DNA of 64,000 bases from Ixodes scapularis. Lineage: Eukaryota; Arthropoda; Arachnida; Ixodida; Ixodidae. A program made the position numbers and the translations under genes. Position 1 is the stretch's first letter. Each line of letters begins with the position of its first letter. Positions 25,501 to 38,800 of this stretch are shown here, piece after piece. The stretch covers positions 84,808,069-84,872,068 of the forward strand of contig NW_024609884.1 of assembly GCF_016920785.2 (NCBI RefSeq), given 5' to 3'. The notes below the pieces were generated by a model that worked only from the letters and a program-made list of their open reading frames with translations, ran no database searches and was not told the DNA's origin.

Positions 25501-28500
25501 TCTTGCAGAAACAGAACCCTGGTGGAATGCCTTGGCAACCGACTGTGAACTCCCCTGTTTGCTGGGCTCACTTTGTTGAACGTTCGCAACGTGCCGAATT
25601 TAGATAGAGATTGTTTCTAATATACCGTTCCTTATTTTTGACGGTGCAGGCAAGCCTTCGCGATATCAAGACCGCCCGGATTTCACACCTTCCAAGTTTG
25701 TTTACACAATCCCGGTGCGTTCGCGCGGTACACAGGACAGCGAAGTGACGGACGCAATAAGCTTGGATAACAACCGATCAAGGAGAAAAATCAGCTGTTT
25801 GTAGTGGCCGAGTTTTATAAACGGAACTCACAAGCTCCTCACAAGGTGAATGGTTGGGTCGGTACCGAAACTGTTCACCATTACTTTCCTTACATAACAC
25901 TCTGCGACTCTGCCTTGAAAGCAGACCCCTTTTTTAGTTGCTTGTAAGACGCGACACCTAAGTGGCGATTGTGACTCCGAGTCGATGATAGGAACGATGC
26001 AGCGTCGGCGGTCTGTCCATCCTTGAAGGTATAAAAACGAACGAGGTCCTCTGTATCGTAGACAGCGGCTTTTATTAATTTTCCAGGGTCGTCCTCAGCC
26101 ATTTCGAAGAAAATATGAACGCGAAACGACGACGGAAAGACACTTTCAGAATGGTGAAAGACGGAACAACGCCACCAGAGAACACAAGTAAACAAACACA
26201 TAGACCGGGAGGTACGCCACCCCTGCCGCGGACGGCGGAGAGACGGTCCCGGAGCCACCAAAAGTGTTTCGGGCGATTCCCGCGAGGGCGCGCCACGATC
26301 GTGGCCAAACTATGAAAAAGGTCAATTACACTTTTTTTTAATATTAATGAAGTTACCTACTATTCTCTACGACCCAAGTAACAAAGAACATTTCTGTTAT
26401 TCTCCGGCGAAGAGACAAAATGCAAGCGCGTTTTTCCATAGGAATGCACAGGAGCACCGCAAAAGTGCGCTGGTTGCCTGGTTGCAGTCTGCTTCAATTC
26501 GCATCCTGGATGTCGCATAGACGCTAGCGCCAGTTGAACCTCTAGCGTACATTCTAATAAGTCTATGGTATACGAGACTATGGCTGACCAATCTCGTCCT
26601 CTGTGACGTGGTTAGGGATGACCCCTAGCCTATTTTTTGGGCGCTGAGGCTGATTCACAGGCTCCTGTTTACTGGACGCTCTGGCTTACCCATAGCCTCC
26701 TGTTTACTGGATGCTATGGCTGACCCACAGACCCCTATATACAGGAGGCTATGGCTACTCTATAGTCTCCTCTGTAAGGTGGTTATGACTGACCCACAAC
26801 CTCCTGATTAGTGGACGCTAAAGCTGAGCCACAGCCTCCTGTTTACTAGACGTCCGACCCCCACCCCCCTGTATACAGGAGGCTGGCTGACCCACAGCCA
26901 CCTCTTTACTGGACACTAAAGCTGACCTACAGTCTCCTGCTTACTGGATCCCTTGTCTGACCCACAGTCCCCTCTATACAAGAGGCTATGACTGACCCAT
27001 AGCCTCCTGTTTAGTCGACGCTATGGCTTACGCACAGTCCCTTTTATACAGGAGGCTATGGCTGACCTATAGCCTCCTCTTTAAGGTGATAATGAGTAAC
27101 CCACAGCCTCCTGTTTAGTGGACAATAAAGCTAACGCACAGCCTCCTGCTTACTGGACGCTTTGTCTGACCTACAGCCCCCTGTATACAGGAGGCTATGA
27201 CTGACCCACAATTCCCTGTTTACTGGAGGCTATGACTGACCCATAGCCTCCTGTTTAGTTGACGCTATGGCTTACGTACAGTTCCCTGTATACAGGAAGC
27301 TATGGCTGACCAATAGCCTCCTCTTTAAGGTGGCAATGAATGACCCACAGCCGCCTGTTTAGTGGACACTAAAGCTGACCCACGGCCTCCTGCTTACTGG
27401 ACGTTTTTTCTGCCCCATAGCTCCCTGTGTACAGGAGGATATGACTGACCCACAGCCCCCTGTATACAGGAGGCTATGACTGACCAATAGCCTCTTGTTT
27501 AGTCGTCGCTATGTACAGTCCCCTGCATACACGAGGCTATGGCTGACCCATAGTCTCCTCTTTAATGTGGATATGAATGACCCACAACCGCCTGTTTAGT
27601 GGACACTAAAGCTGACCCACAGTCTCCTGCTTACTGGACGCTTTTCTGACCCACTGCCCCCTGTATACAGGAGGCTATGACTGACCGATAGCCTCCTGTT
27701 TAGTCGACGCTATGGCTGACCCATAGCCTCCTCTTTAGGGTGGTAATGAGTGACCCACAGCCTCCTCTTTAGTGGAAAAAGCTGACCCGCAGCCTCCTGC
27801 TTACCGGACGCCTTGTCTGACCCACATCCCCATGTATAGAGTATACAGGAGGCTATGACTGACCCACAGCCCCCTGTATACAGGAGCCTATGACTGCCCC
27901 GTAGGCCTCTGTTTAGTTGTCACTGTGGCTTATGTACAGCCCCCTGCATACACGAACTCAACTCTGTTACGTCACTCCGCTGTGGTAGCGTGTCGGGCGC
28001 ACTTCCGGTCTGGGGCTGTGGGCGGAAGTCACCGTGCGAGACATGCATTCCTGTGTTCTTTTGGAAGAAACTAGACAAAAACCTGCCTTCTCGTCAAAAT
28101 GCTGCCACGGGGACTGTACCAAAAGAGTCGGGAAAGGTTTGAAGATCAGTTTTCATGTGTTTTTTGCCTCCTCCGTTCGTCCGAGAACGTGGATAGGAGC
28201 CGTGAAAAGGGCAAACCAGATGCCGTTGAACTACGATTGCTTCTGCGGTAAACACTTTGGGTTGAATTTACGGATACTTGTGGTCGTCAGATTTATTTGT
28301 TTTGTTCCAACGTAATGCGGGAAAACCACCGAGTTGTCCGGACTACCTGCGGGTTCAGTGCGTCTTCAAGTTCAAACGGCCGCCTGATCGTTCGAACTGT
28401 CGTCTGCTCTTCCAAACTTGTCTGCTTTTTGTCGTCTGCTCGTTCAAACAAAAGCGGTCCGTAGACCAAACGTTGACCCGGTGATTGCGATAAGAAGTAA

Positions 28501-29788
28501 GTGCAGGCAACAAGATATATTTAGGTAGGCTCGGTGTAAACTGTAGATACAAGATGTTGATCATTGGTACCAGTTGCCATCACCGACTTTTTTCGCTTGA
28601 TTCACTCGGTCTGTTTCCGTTTCAGATTTTCAGTATCGATGTCGATCATCACCGCTACCGTCTACACTTTTGCAGCACGAGCGACGTCGCGACCGAAAAT
28701 AGCGAAAAGAATCTCACCATGGTTTTGGCATCCATTCTGCGGCGTTCACGTGAATGAATCGCCGCACGCCAAATTATTTACGCGAAGTTTTGCGGCGTAA
28801 CGAGGCCTCACACAGACGCCGACAATGTGACCTTCCAGTGGTTTGTTGACGCGGGACGCGGTGCTTTTTGCCCACACTCCATCGCGCATGCGCGGCGGCA
28901 GTGGCGTGCCGCTAGGGGCGCTCCGGTTTGTTTGTAAATATGAGCTGGTGTATACTGCATGAGGCTATGGCTGACTGAAAAAAACCTCCGAGAAGCGGTA
29001 TGAGCGTGCTTTTGGTAGCCTTGCATATGTTGGCATATGTCTGAAGGAGGCAAAACTGTTTGAATGGGCTGTCGCCACATTCCTCTCGGCACTTGGCAAG
29101 GAGTGATCAGTAGGGGAAACGAGAGAGCGAGGCCGGAGCCCTCCAGCCTCGCGTCGTCGGCGCTTTCGCACGGCCGTCCTTGTCGCGCTCCTGGCGCTGG
29201 ACAGAGGCAAGGAAGCTAAGGATGGGGCTCGTGGGGGGAACCTCCCTTCCTGCCCACGGCGCTCCGGCGACCGCAACAATGGCCTCGTCAGGCGCGCCTT
29301 CCACGCTCCGTGGCGCCGGCAGCTGCGAAGGCCGTCGAAAAAATAATGGACTACTGGGAAAGTGAAATCCGCTTTAACTGGTGGGGAGCAAATGGTCTCG
29401 CTGTAAAGGCCATGTGAGTCGAGTTCAGAGAAACAAGGAAGCGACCCCACAAAGATAAAGGGCCCGCGCATTTCGAAACTGGTCCCAGGCCCCGAAGAAG
29501 CGATTGCGGCCGAGCTCGATTTCAACAGAGCATGGCGTGCACGGTACAATGGCTCGGGCGCTCCGGCTTGCTGCTGAGCGGACGCGAGGGAGCTGGGCTG
29601 AAAACGAGAGTTGTCTTTGCCGAGGTACTTAACTCTCGGCGTCTGCCTGCACGACACTTTTCGAAAGAGCGCAGGGGCATGGGAAGTGTTCGGGAGGTGG
29701 GGGGAGCAGCGGGAGGGGGATTTCATTCCCTTCTCCCGAAATGTTTACTTGAAATGTTTGAAATGTCTGTAGAGGTGATCCGTCCCCC

Positions 29789-29819
<31 letters not shown>

Positions 29820-32800
29820 ACACACATTTCTTTGTTCCGACGTCACTGGAGGACATGATGGAGTGATGGAGACTATAGCAAATTCTGTTTGTATTTCTGA
29901 CCCAGCGGCTCGGCTTATGTACGCTATTGCTGAGTGAGCTCTCTTTGAGTCTAAAAAGGAAATTACACATTTAAGTAGTCCCAGACGCACGCTGACACAG
30001 CACTCGTGTCCAGTCTGTGAACCGTGCTCGATCGAGAAAGATGACGTCACGAACCCACAGGCCTTGTGTTGGGTAAAGTCACTGGATTCGCGCCATCGTA
30101 TACTGAAAGCGTTCCTCGCAAATATAAGCGTCTATGACACTGTGCAAGCAATCAACTTATCAATCGTGCTTATCTCCACGTATCTTACAATGACACTGTT
30201 ATTCTTGCGTACTTCAAGACAGGACAATTATTTCTCAATGCCACCAGGCACCGGCGCGGCGTGTGGTGGCGGCGCGAACATGTGCGCTTGTTTCGCCGGC
30301 GTTACGAAAACAAAATCTCGTTACGAAAAAAAAAAAAAAGTCTTTATAAAGCAATCTGTCAACGGAAATTTGGATCTGCTCACAAAGAGTGGAGAGGACA
30401 AGGAGGAACTGATCGTGTCGTACACCAAAATAGCGACCATACGGGGATCATGGCGCTACTTTTTCAAGATGCAGTGACTTTAGTGTTGGGTAAGAGCCGA
30501 GCTCTGCGGAAAACAACCTCGACAATGCGACCCCCTATAGTTTGATCTCAACGCCAATAGGGGAAGTCGACTATCGCGAGTTTCCACGCGCGCAATGCTT
30601 TGATACGTGGCTTTCTAGCACGAGCGCGGTTCGTGCCACGTTACTTTATCGGAATTGTAGCGCGTTACTTTTCCCTGTAATTTTCGAGTGCTGGCTTACG
30701 TGACAGGTGCCAGACTTGACGCGAGGTAAGGGCGTCTGGTACAAGGCACTAAACAAATCGCTTAATGGAGAACGGCAGGCACCTCGTTGACTTTACTAGA
30801 CGCTTGGAAGGGGCTACTCTTTGGAACGGTGGGTTGGAGTTCGGGTATCCAGCAACGAGCGCGCCCACGCAGTAGTCCACTTAAGGCCTGTTCACACATG
30901 TAGCCCAGCGCTACAAGCGTAGCGCTGACCTCGCGCTAAGCGCGTGCTGACGGGAGCGTTCACCAGCTTTGTATCGCACTGTCAATACTGTTGTTCATGG
31001 CAGACAATAAGTAGCGGACGGCACGTGATAAGCGCTACATTAGCGCTTCGCTGCATGTGTGAACCGGCCTTTACTCTGTGCGTGGCATTCCTGCTCTGTT
31101 CTTTTGTCAATTTAGGGTTCAGAGGAGGGCGACGTTGGTGCCGTATTCGTACTTGGGAAAATGTAACGAAACAATGTGAGCCGTCACGCAGTCAAAAAGT
31201 GGCTAAACTACGGTACTTCTTCATATTCTGAATATTTAAACTTGGCTGCTAAAGGAAGTAACCAGTTACATTACAAGTAACGCGTTACATATAAGTCTTG
31301 CTCCAAGCCGACATAAAATGGAGCGCCGTTCCACTGTTTCCTTGAACGCGCATGAGCGTTGAAACTGGCCTCTAGAAGAACTCTATCTTAACTTTGCCGC
31401 CTCCCTTTTATGAACCGAGTTCATAATGCACTAACACCTAACTCACATTGCTCGCAGAGACGACGCACCCGAATTCATAGCCTAAACCCCCAGACACTGA
31501 GAAATAAAATAACGAACAAGGCGACACAAAATGTGTGTCGCCTTGTTCGTAATTTTATTTCTCCGTGTCTCGGGGTTTAGATCACGATCTTTCCTAACCA
31601 GCTCGCCGGCATAGTTTCGCTTCTTGAGAAACCCGGCTTGCTGGCAGCCTCTTGCACGTTTCCGCGCCACCAACCTGTCAAATACAAACGTGTTACCGTA
31701 GCTATTGACAGGTCCTGCCCCTGAAAGTCTGAAGTCCGACCGTGTCACCAACAATATTTAGTCTTATCACGTCTTCCAGCAGTTTGCGTTTCAATGTTCC
31801 CTCAGGGGAACTCGGGCTTCGAAGATTCCATAGCGTTGCCTGCCCTTCGGCGCGAAGAAAAAGTCTTTTCGTTGCCTTTCATTCACTCGCACCGGTAAGC
31901 AACCACTGCAGCGTGAGCGTTGACGAATCGCTCTTCCTCGTATTGCAATCAGGGCTTCCTGGGGATGTCCACCTTGCGGTTGAAAAGTTTCCGCGGCTGC
32001 ATTCCCGCTGGACAAGCGCGTAGTATATGCAAGGACCTTAGAGATCGTGCAACATAGAATTGTTACAGAGTGGAAGCGAAACTGGAAAACACAAAACTAA
32101 GCTTTCTTTTTGTCACCGCATAACCTCCGGTATAGCTCACCACTATAATTAGTCGAATAAGCGAAGCGAACGTCGAGGCCCGAAGAGTGCTTGCACCCGA
32201 AAATGCAATATGTGCTGCAATGAAAACATCCTGCCGAGTGTCGCCGAAAATCGGCATTCGCTTCGGGCTTATGCCATAGAGCGAAAGGATTAGCTCGATG
32301 TGTGCTTTGTGGCACAGCAGACAGCAGACGTGCAGGCCTAGTTTATAAACAAAGCGGAAAGTATTCGAGCAATAAAAAAAAGAAAAAGAAAAAAAGAGAG
32401 AATTTTGCAGAACTCAGTTCTTTATATATATATTTTTTTTTTAATTTCTGCCGTTTAAATGGTAGAACGAAATCACGGAGTTTTTCAGTGGCCTCGCTCC
32501 GGCGATGACCGATTTCGACATCCAGGACTCATCTACTAATAAAAATCGATTGCAAAGCCCTTTCTGGGCGTTCGTATATTAACGTTCTCCTTCTTGTTTT
32601 GATTGTATCGCATATTTAAACAGAATAAATTAATTCAACCGTATAAATACGGGTGACACCTGGTTGCTTCGGTAAATACAATTCTTCCGTTGTATAAGGT
32701 TCTTATTGTGCCGGTGAACTTTTTCTTCAAAGAAAAAATTAAAACCCTTGTTTCTCTGCAGTTGAAGGAGCAAGTTAGGTTATTCCAAGAAGCGAAGGTG

Positions 32801-35800
32801 TGCAGGCGAGCTGGATAGGATAGGAAACATCATAATCTAAAACCTGAAACACGGAGGAAATAAAATAACGCACAGGGTCATGATAGATTCTAACGTTCTT
32901 TTCTTTATTAATTTTGTTTTTGCGCAGTTCAAATGCCCCCCCCCCCCCCCCGGTAGGCATTAGTAAACTCTCTCTAACGGACGAAACGTTCTTAAAATTT
33001 GAAGAAACCCCAGGTCTCGTATCTGAGATGGCAAAAGAACCTCCGTAAAGTTAATTTATAATTGGGCGTGGCACTTTCTGCTCATTCACGCGCATAAAAA
33101 AACTACACCGACCAAAAAAAAAGAAACGAAGAAAAAAAAAAAACGAAAGCAACTGGTTTGTTCGATGACCGATCAGCGCCGCAATCTCATCCAACAACTC
33201 CTCCTCAGCGAGTCTGGGGCTGTGGACGTGAGCTGCTGCCGGTCACCGCTGTCGGCAGCGTCGGAATGCTGGCGAGCTTCCAGGTGGACGTTGCGATCGA
33301 TGCCGCCAGGACTTCTGTCGAGTTTGTCGACCTGCCACGCTTCAGCGACCGCTGTCCGACCTGCATCGGCGTTGCTACGACGACCACGTGCTTGGCCCAT
33401 TGCTCCCGGGGTCGCTTGCACAGTGTGCCACGTATACGCATGCATGACTCCTTGGTCCCCTTTGAGCGACTCCGCAATTAGCGCCTGTTCCGGTCACGCG
33501 TATCCGACAGCAGAGCAAGTGGCGCGAGGGCGCCCCCAGCGTTTCCGTGTTTGCTCGCCGTTTTTGCTCGCATTACCACCTAGAAGACGAGGCCTGTGCA
33601 TGACATCATCGATAGTGGATCCCAGGACCGCCCCAAGACTAGTGTAAGAACTTCGATTTTGACGGTGTTGGCAGTATTGGTTTAAAAGCGCAATGATTTC
33701 CAGCTGCCACCATGCTAATTACAAACACCATCGAACTTGTTGTTCATAGTGTCACGAGAGGTAACCATAGGAGGGCGCCACCCAAACATCTCGCCGTTAA
33801 AGGGATACTGAACCAAAGAATGTAGTGCCCATAATAACTGGCGCACGTTCTTTCCACGCGCCAGCAGCCGCCGGTGTGCGCAAGCACACGCAACGAAAAT
33901 GACGTCAAAGACCTCCATTCGCGCTTAAGAGGACAGCGAAATGCATGGGCTTCGGGTCAAAAGAGAATAAAGACAGGTTTTTCATTTCTATAAGTGAAAG
34001 CTACGTGCTTGTTAGAGCAATTAATCGCTTACCTTTTACACCAGACACCACTATGTAGATGAAAAACTTGTCTTTATTCTCCTTTGGCCCGAAGCCCATA
34101 CATTTCACTGTCATATTAACCGCAAATGGAGGTCTTTGACGTCATTTTTGTTGCGTGTGCTCGCGCACGCCGGCGGCTGCTGGCTCGTGGGAAGAACGTG
34201 CGCCACTTATTATGGACACTAAATTCCTTGGTTTAGTATCCCTTTAATATTGCTCAAGCACCAAGGACTGCTGGGAACGTATAGCCACACGCGCTGCACG
34301 CGCTGGCGTTATTGGCACAACAGATTCAAAACAACAAAAACAAGGCTTCGACGAACGCGCTTGCAAAGTGTCATTTCTTTTAAAGGAGCTGTGCAACAAT
34401 ATTCAATTGGAATGTTTTTCTCTCTACCCGAGCTTACTGGCACACCTGGGACTCAAGGATACTCACACGCAACGTCATTGACCAAGAAACTCCTTTGTTG
34501 CGGTGTAATTTCAAGGACAAAAGCGATCATTTTCATTCAATCTCTCCTTTGCAAAATTTGATGACGTAACTCGGGGATCGCAATACACCCAAGTGACGAT
34601 ATTTGAATGCGGTTCATAGATTGGACCCGAGCATTGCGTGGGCACTCGACTTGGGCTCGTGACAATTGCTAGCTCGAGAAGCATTCGGGCTGTGACCCGT
34701 GTCCAATCGCTGCAACGACGACAAGAGCCGAGCCATAACAATGTCTGGAACTCAGCGCGTGTCCTGTGCTTTGCCAACCCCAGCGCGTGGCTATGATCAA
34801 CACTGGTGGCATAGAATCGGCTCCAGATCACGTGGCCGCTTGTTCTGGCTGCGAGTTGAGGGGGCGAACGCCGCTCATTTTTCTTAAAATTTTTTCTGGG
34901 ACTTCTATTGCGTGGGGTGAAAAACGAACGCGTGTTTCATAGGTCATTAACGTTAGGGATCCGTTTTAAGCGGTATTTGTGCACAGTACAAAAATTGTTG
35001 CACAGCTCCTTTAAGTTTTTGATTTGGAACGGTTACCGCTGGTAGGCGGCAGTACGCTTTACACACGCGCCAGACTACGGCCGCCATTGCCGACCACCTC
35101 TTGTCTTACCGCTCATTCACACTGGAAGCGGATCCGCGTTCGCAAAGCGGTTGCGAACGCGGTTGTATAACGATCCAGTACAATTGCACGCGCAATCGAT
35201 GGCATCGAGCGCGCGTGCAATTGCACAGGATCTTTATACAACCGCGCTCGCAACCGCTTTGCGAACGCGGATCCGCTTCCAGTGTGGATGAGCGGTTACT
35301 GAGGTACCGAGGCTCTGAAACGGGCGTCGGCGAGCCTCGACAAAGGCCAGTGTTAAGGAGAACCAAGCAACAAAAACAACAACAAAAAAAAAAAAAAGAA
35401 GAAAAGTCAGCGACCTGGCCTGCAATGGTAGTGACGAAGTGAAATAAACGGAATAGGAGGAAATAAAAACTGAAGGTCGGTTATGGCGGCGCCCATGCAC
35501 AGCTGCCTGAAAGCGTCTAGAGATCTTTCCAGAAAATAGCTTCAGGCTAGTGCCTTTTTTCGGCGTGATTAGCTCGCTTTCCGAAGGGACGAACATGCGC
35601 TTGCTGAGCTGTGGAGATCCCACGCTAGGCTGTCGATTTGTAAACATTGGAACGCTTTATAGTTTTGCGTTACGTTCGCGAAGGAGCAGGACTGCACGAA
35701 CCATAAACCGCTCAAAGAGGCAAGGCCCATAACGTCGGCTTTGCGCGCGGCGCATCGCGCGTAATGCCGATCGTCGAGATCTGCGTTTTTGTTTAACAGC

Positions 35801-38800
35801 GGAGGATGAACCTGAGATAAGGTTCCAGCGCGAGAGACGTCTTCTACGTTGCAACACCGAGGAGCGAACAAGGATTGGTGGGATCCTCCTCACTGGACTT
35901 ATTGTAAGTGAGGACTCTGTCGGTGGTCCGCGGGAAAGTACGCCCACGGGTCTTATTGGTATAAATGCTTGCTGTGGATCCAACAGTTTAGTCGCGCGAT
36001 TTCTTTACTCCGTACAAGGACCGAACGGAACGTGCGTTGATTTTCCCTAGATTTTTTTTTTTTTTTTTGTATATCAAGTATCCACTAATCTGATTCGCCC
36101 AAGAAGATTGCCGGCTCGTATGCTCGCTCCGGTTGCGCTGGAGCTGCGTTTCAATCTCTACGCCTCAGACACTAAGCCTAAAGGCCCGTTCACACTCTTG
36201 CAACCGAGTACGACCGAGAGAGACTAGACCGGTTTTTAAGCCTCTTGCGATCTCTTACGACCAGCTCCGCTGCCGCGCATCCGGTCCTAAAGGCCCATAC
36301 GCACATTCGCGTTTGAGCGCGGTGCGTTCCGTAGCGGCAAGCGGACGCGTTGCGTTGCGAAGACCGCTTGCGCCAAGCTTGTACGCACAGTTGCGTTGAC
36401 ACGCAGTCAACCGCAGTCAAGAGCCAATAAGAACGCGCTATCGTCGCTAGTGGCTCACCAATAGTAAGCGAAATCCAAGGCAACATGGCGGCGCACGGCG
36501 ACGGCGTCGGTGTTCGATCTTGGGACAATCTCGCCGGCTTCCCCGATGTTTTGTCAGGCTTGAACCATCGCAGCCTTGGAAAATACAGTCCCCACCGCTC
36601 CCCAAAACGAAAAAGCAAGCACTGCGAACGGCGAACCGGATACGTCTCGCCGAGTCGGCCGGGTGGGGCGAGCGAACACGTCATCCCCTCTCCTCTTTCG
36701 ACTTCTGATTGGTCGAACGCACCCGAACGCACCGCAACGCTTCGGAAAGTTGAGCGAGTCTCTACTCGCTTGCGTCGCGCTACCGAGCGTTGCGGGAAGG
36801 CGCGCGTCGCTCCGCAAGCGACCGCGCCTGGCCGCAAGGACTTCGCAACGCACTCAAACGCGTTCAAACGCGAATGTGCGTATGGCCCTTAAGAAGTCGC
36901 AAAAGGCTTAAAAACCGGTCCGGTCTCTCTCGGTCGAAGTCGGTCACAAGAGTGTGAACGGCGCTTAACACTCGACTTCGGTGCGTTTCGAGGCGAGAGA
37001 AAGAGACGAGGCAGCGATGAGCGAGTCACGCGCCGCTCGGAACGAAGGAAAGAACTTTAATGAAAACAGACCAGTGTCGCCACAGACGAGGAAAGTGGAT
37101 TGAAGAGCTCGCCAAGAACGAACGCCTTACTGTGTACGCGCTTCGCTTCGACCGCACTGGGCGGCGCCATTTTGGAGACGGGTTGAAGCGCGACTGCTGC
37201 GTCGGCACTCGGTTTTAAAACGAGGCTTGGGAGTTTGAGTACTCTGGGAACATTCAGTGATTCTAAGCGAAGCGGGTGACGAGTCTGATGACGATCTAGA
37301 AAGCCTTCGCTCGTAAAAGGTTCACCGTGGTGTTTAGTAAGGGACCTCTCATGTGGCCATATAGTGATCTCATGGAGTGACCAGAATAAGAACCATTAAG
37401 AAAGTGTGAAAAGACACTATTTACTTTTCTGCAAATAACTTGGGCAGCCAATCAGTACGAGCAACTAAAAGATACTAACGAGTGACGAAAATTAGACCTT
37501 GGTGTTTGCGATGTGCGGAGGAAGAATGAGAAAGTGAATCGTCATGCTCATTGCCCTCGCCCACATTGCACGCCACACGTCTGATCGTCTTCATGAGCTT
37601 CGGCATCCGCTGCTAATACTGACGTCTTTGCGCTTAAAGTCCATTGATTCTTTATTTTACAATTGTAACGACAACCCATACAAATGACAAAGCACGTTCC
37701 GCTGGAACAAAATGGCGTCATTCAGTTCAGTCTTCTGCTGTGCGCCGCCATTCGCTTCCTAAAACCTGCAGCGTCACGCAGTCGGCGTTTAAAAAAATGT
37801 TGCTACCCGTAGGAAGCTATTATCTGAACTTCCGTTGCTCACGAGGGATGTCTGCCTCCGAGCTCTATAATAACAAAATAGTGGACACACAGGTTTTCTG
37901 AGAGCGAAGTTATGATTTCGCCAATGTGTGCATTTCCCTAGTGGCGTGTAGAGACCACTCCAATAGCCGCCTTCTGTGCGCTGCCACCTTCGTCTACTCG
38001 GCTGCGGAACTCTTTCTAAACAAGCATAGCGCGGCTTCTTTCTGCGGGATATCGTACACGCGCAGACGGTGCAGACGGTCCATTCGATTGCAGAGTCCCG
38101 GAGATCTGCCTCGGGCGGGCACAGGGTGCGTGAACGTCGCCCTGGTATCTTTCCCGCACGGCGTTGCTTCACGTCACTTTGGGGGGGACACGACTGGAAG
38201 CCGGTCACGACACCTGTCGTGTACTGACCTGCCGTCGCGCCCTCGAGGCGCTCCAAACACCGGCGTCCCACATCGGCAGGATGCGCGCCCGCTCGGCGTG
38301 CACGGGATCGCGGCAACAGGTGCCGCCGGTCCGCGGTCGACTGAGGAAGCCCCGCACGGGCTCACCACTGCGGACGAGCACGTGTGCGGGAAACGAACAC
38401 GTGCTACGAGGACGAAAGCAGGATCAGCTTTCCCGCTTACTGAGAGCACTGGAATAGACCCCTTTTAAAAACCCAAGCAGGCCACAATGGCGGTCGCCAT
38501 TTCTAGGGCACGAAGAGTGTGATTGAATCCGTGTCCTCGCCGATCGCTGACGCAGCCCTCGTGTCCAAATACATCATCAGATTATGTACCCAAACAATGG
38601 CAGACTCGGATGATTGTCGTATAGCAGCTCTTTCATGGCGCCCACTTTTGGAAAGGCTCTATTTTTGGCGCGGCGCTGATGAACGGGCAGCCTCGGTGGC
38701 AGCGGACCTCATACCTGCACAGTTAGATCGTTCGATTGACCGGCACCAACCTGCACCGGTACAGGAAAGTACAGGAAGGCAGTGCAGTTCCGGAATGTCT

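Larger units (their letters stand above)
24564..26327. mobile_element. THAP-associated DNA transposon remnant (1.76 kb)
   Basis: AATTGACCTTTTTCA ends are inverted at 24564-24578 and 26313-26327. Similarity extends about 100 bp inward (TTTTTGGTGGCTC / TTTTGGTGGCTCC on the two strands). A degraded THAP domain lies just inside the left end. Penelope-like hairpins lie at 24955-25290. No clear target duplication. A P-element-like origin is inferred from the THAP domain. Confidence 0.5.

Noticed and set aside
28965..29726. 253-codon minus frame
   Set aside because: Long but Ser/Arg/Pro-rich, in CpG-rich DNA, with no domain. Its start and end have no transcription or splicing context.
33158..33647. 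107- and 160-codon + frames
   Set aside because: GC-rich frames on both strands and no domain. I considered a transposase remnant but found no motif.
36190..36867. 225-codon minus frame and matching + frames
   Set aside because: It spans two nested palindromic MITEs. Inverted repeats create mirrored open frames on both strands.
37926..38468. 180-codon + frame
   Set aside because: GC-rich, overlapped by comparable minus frames, and no domain recognised.
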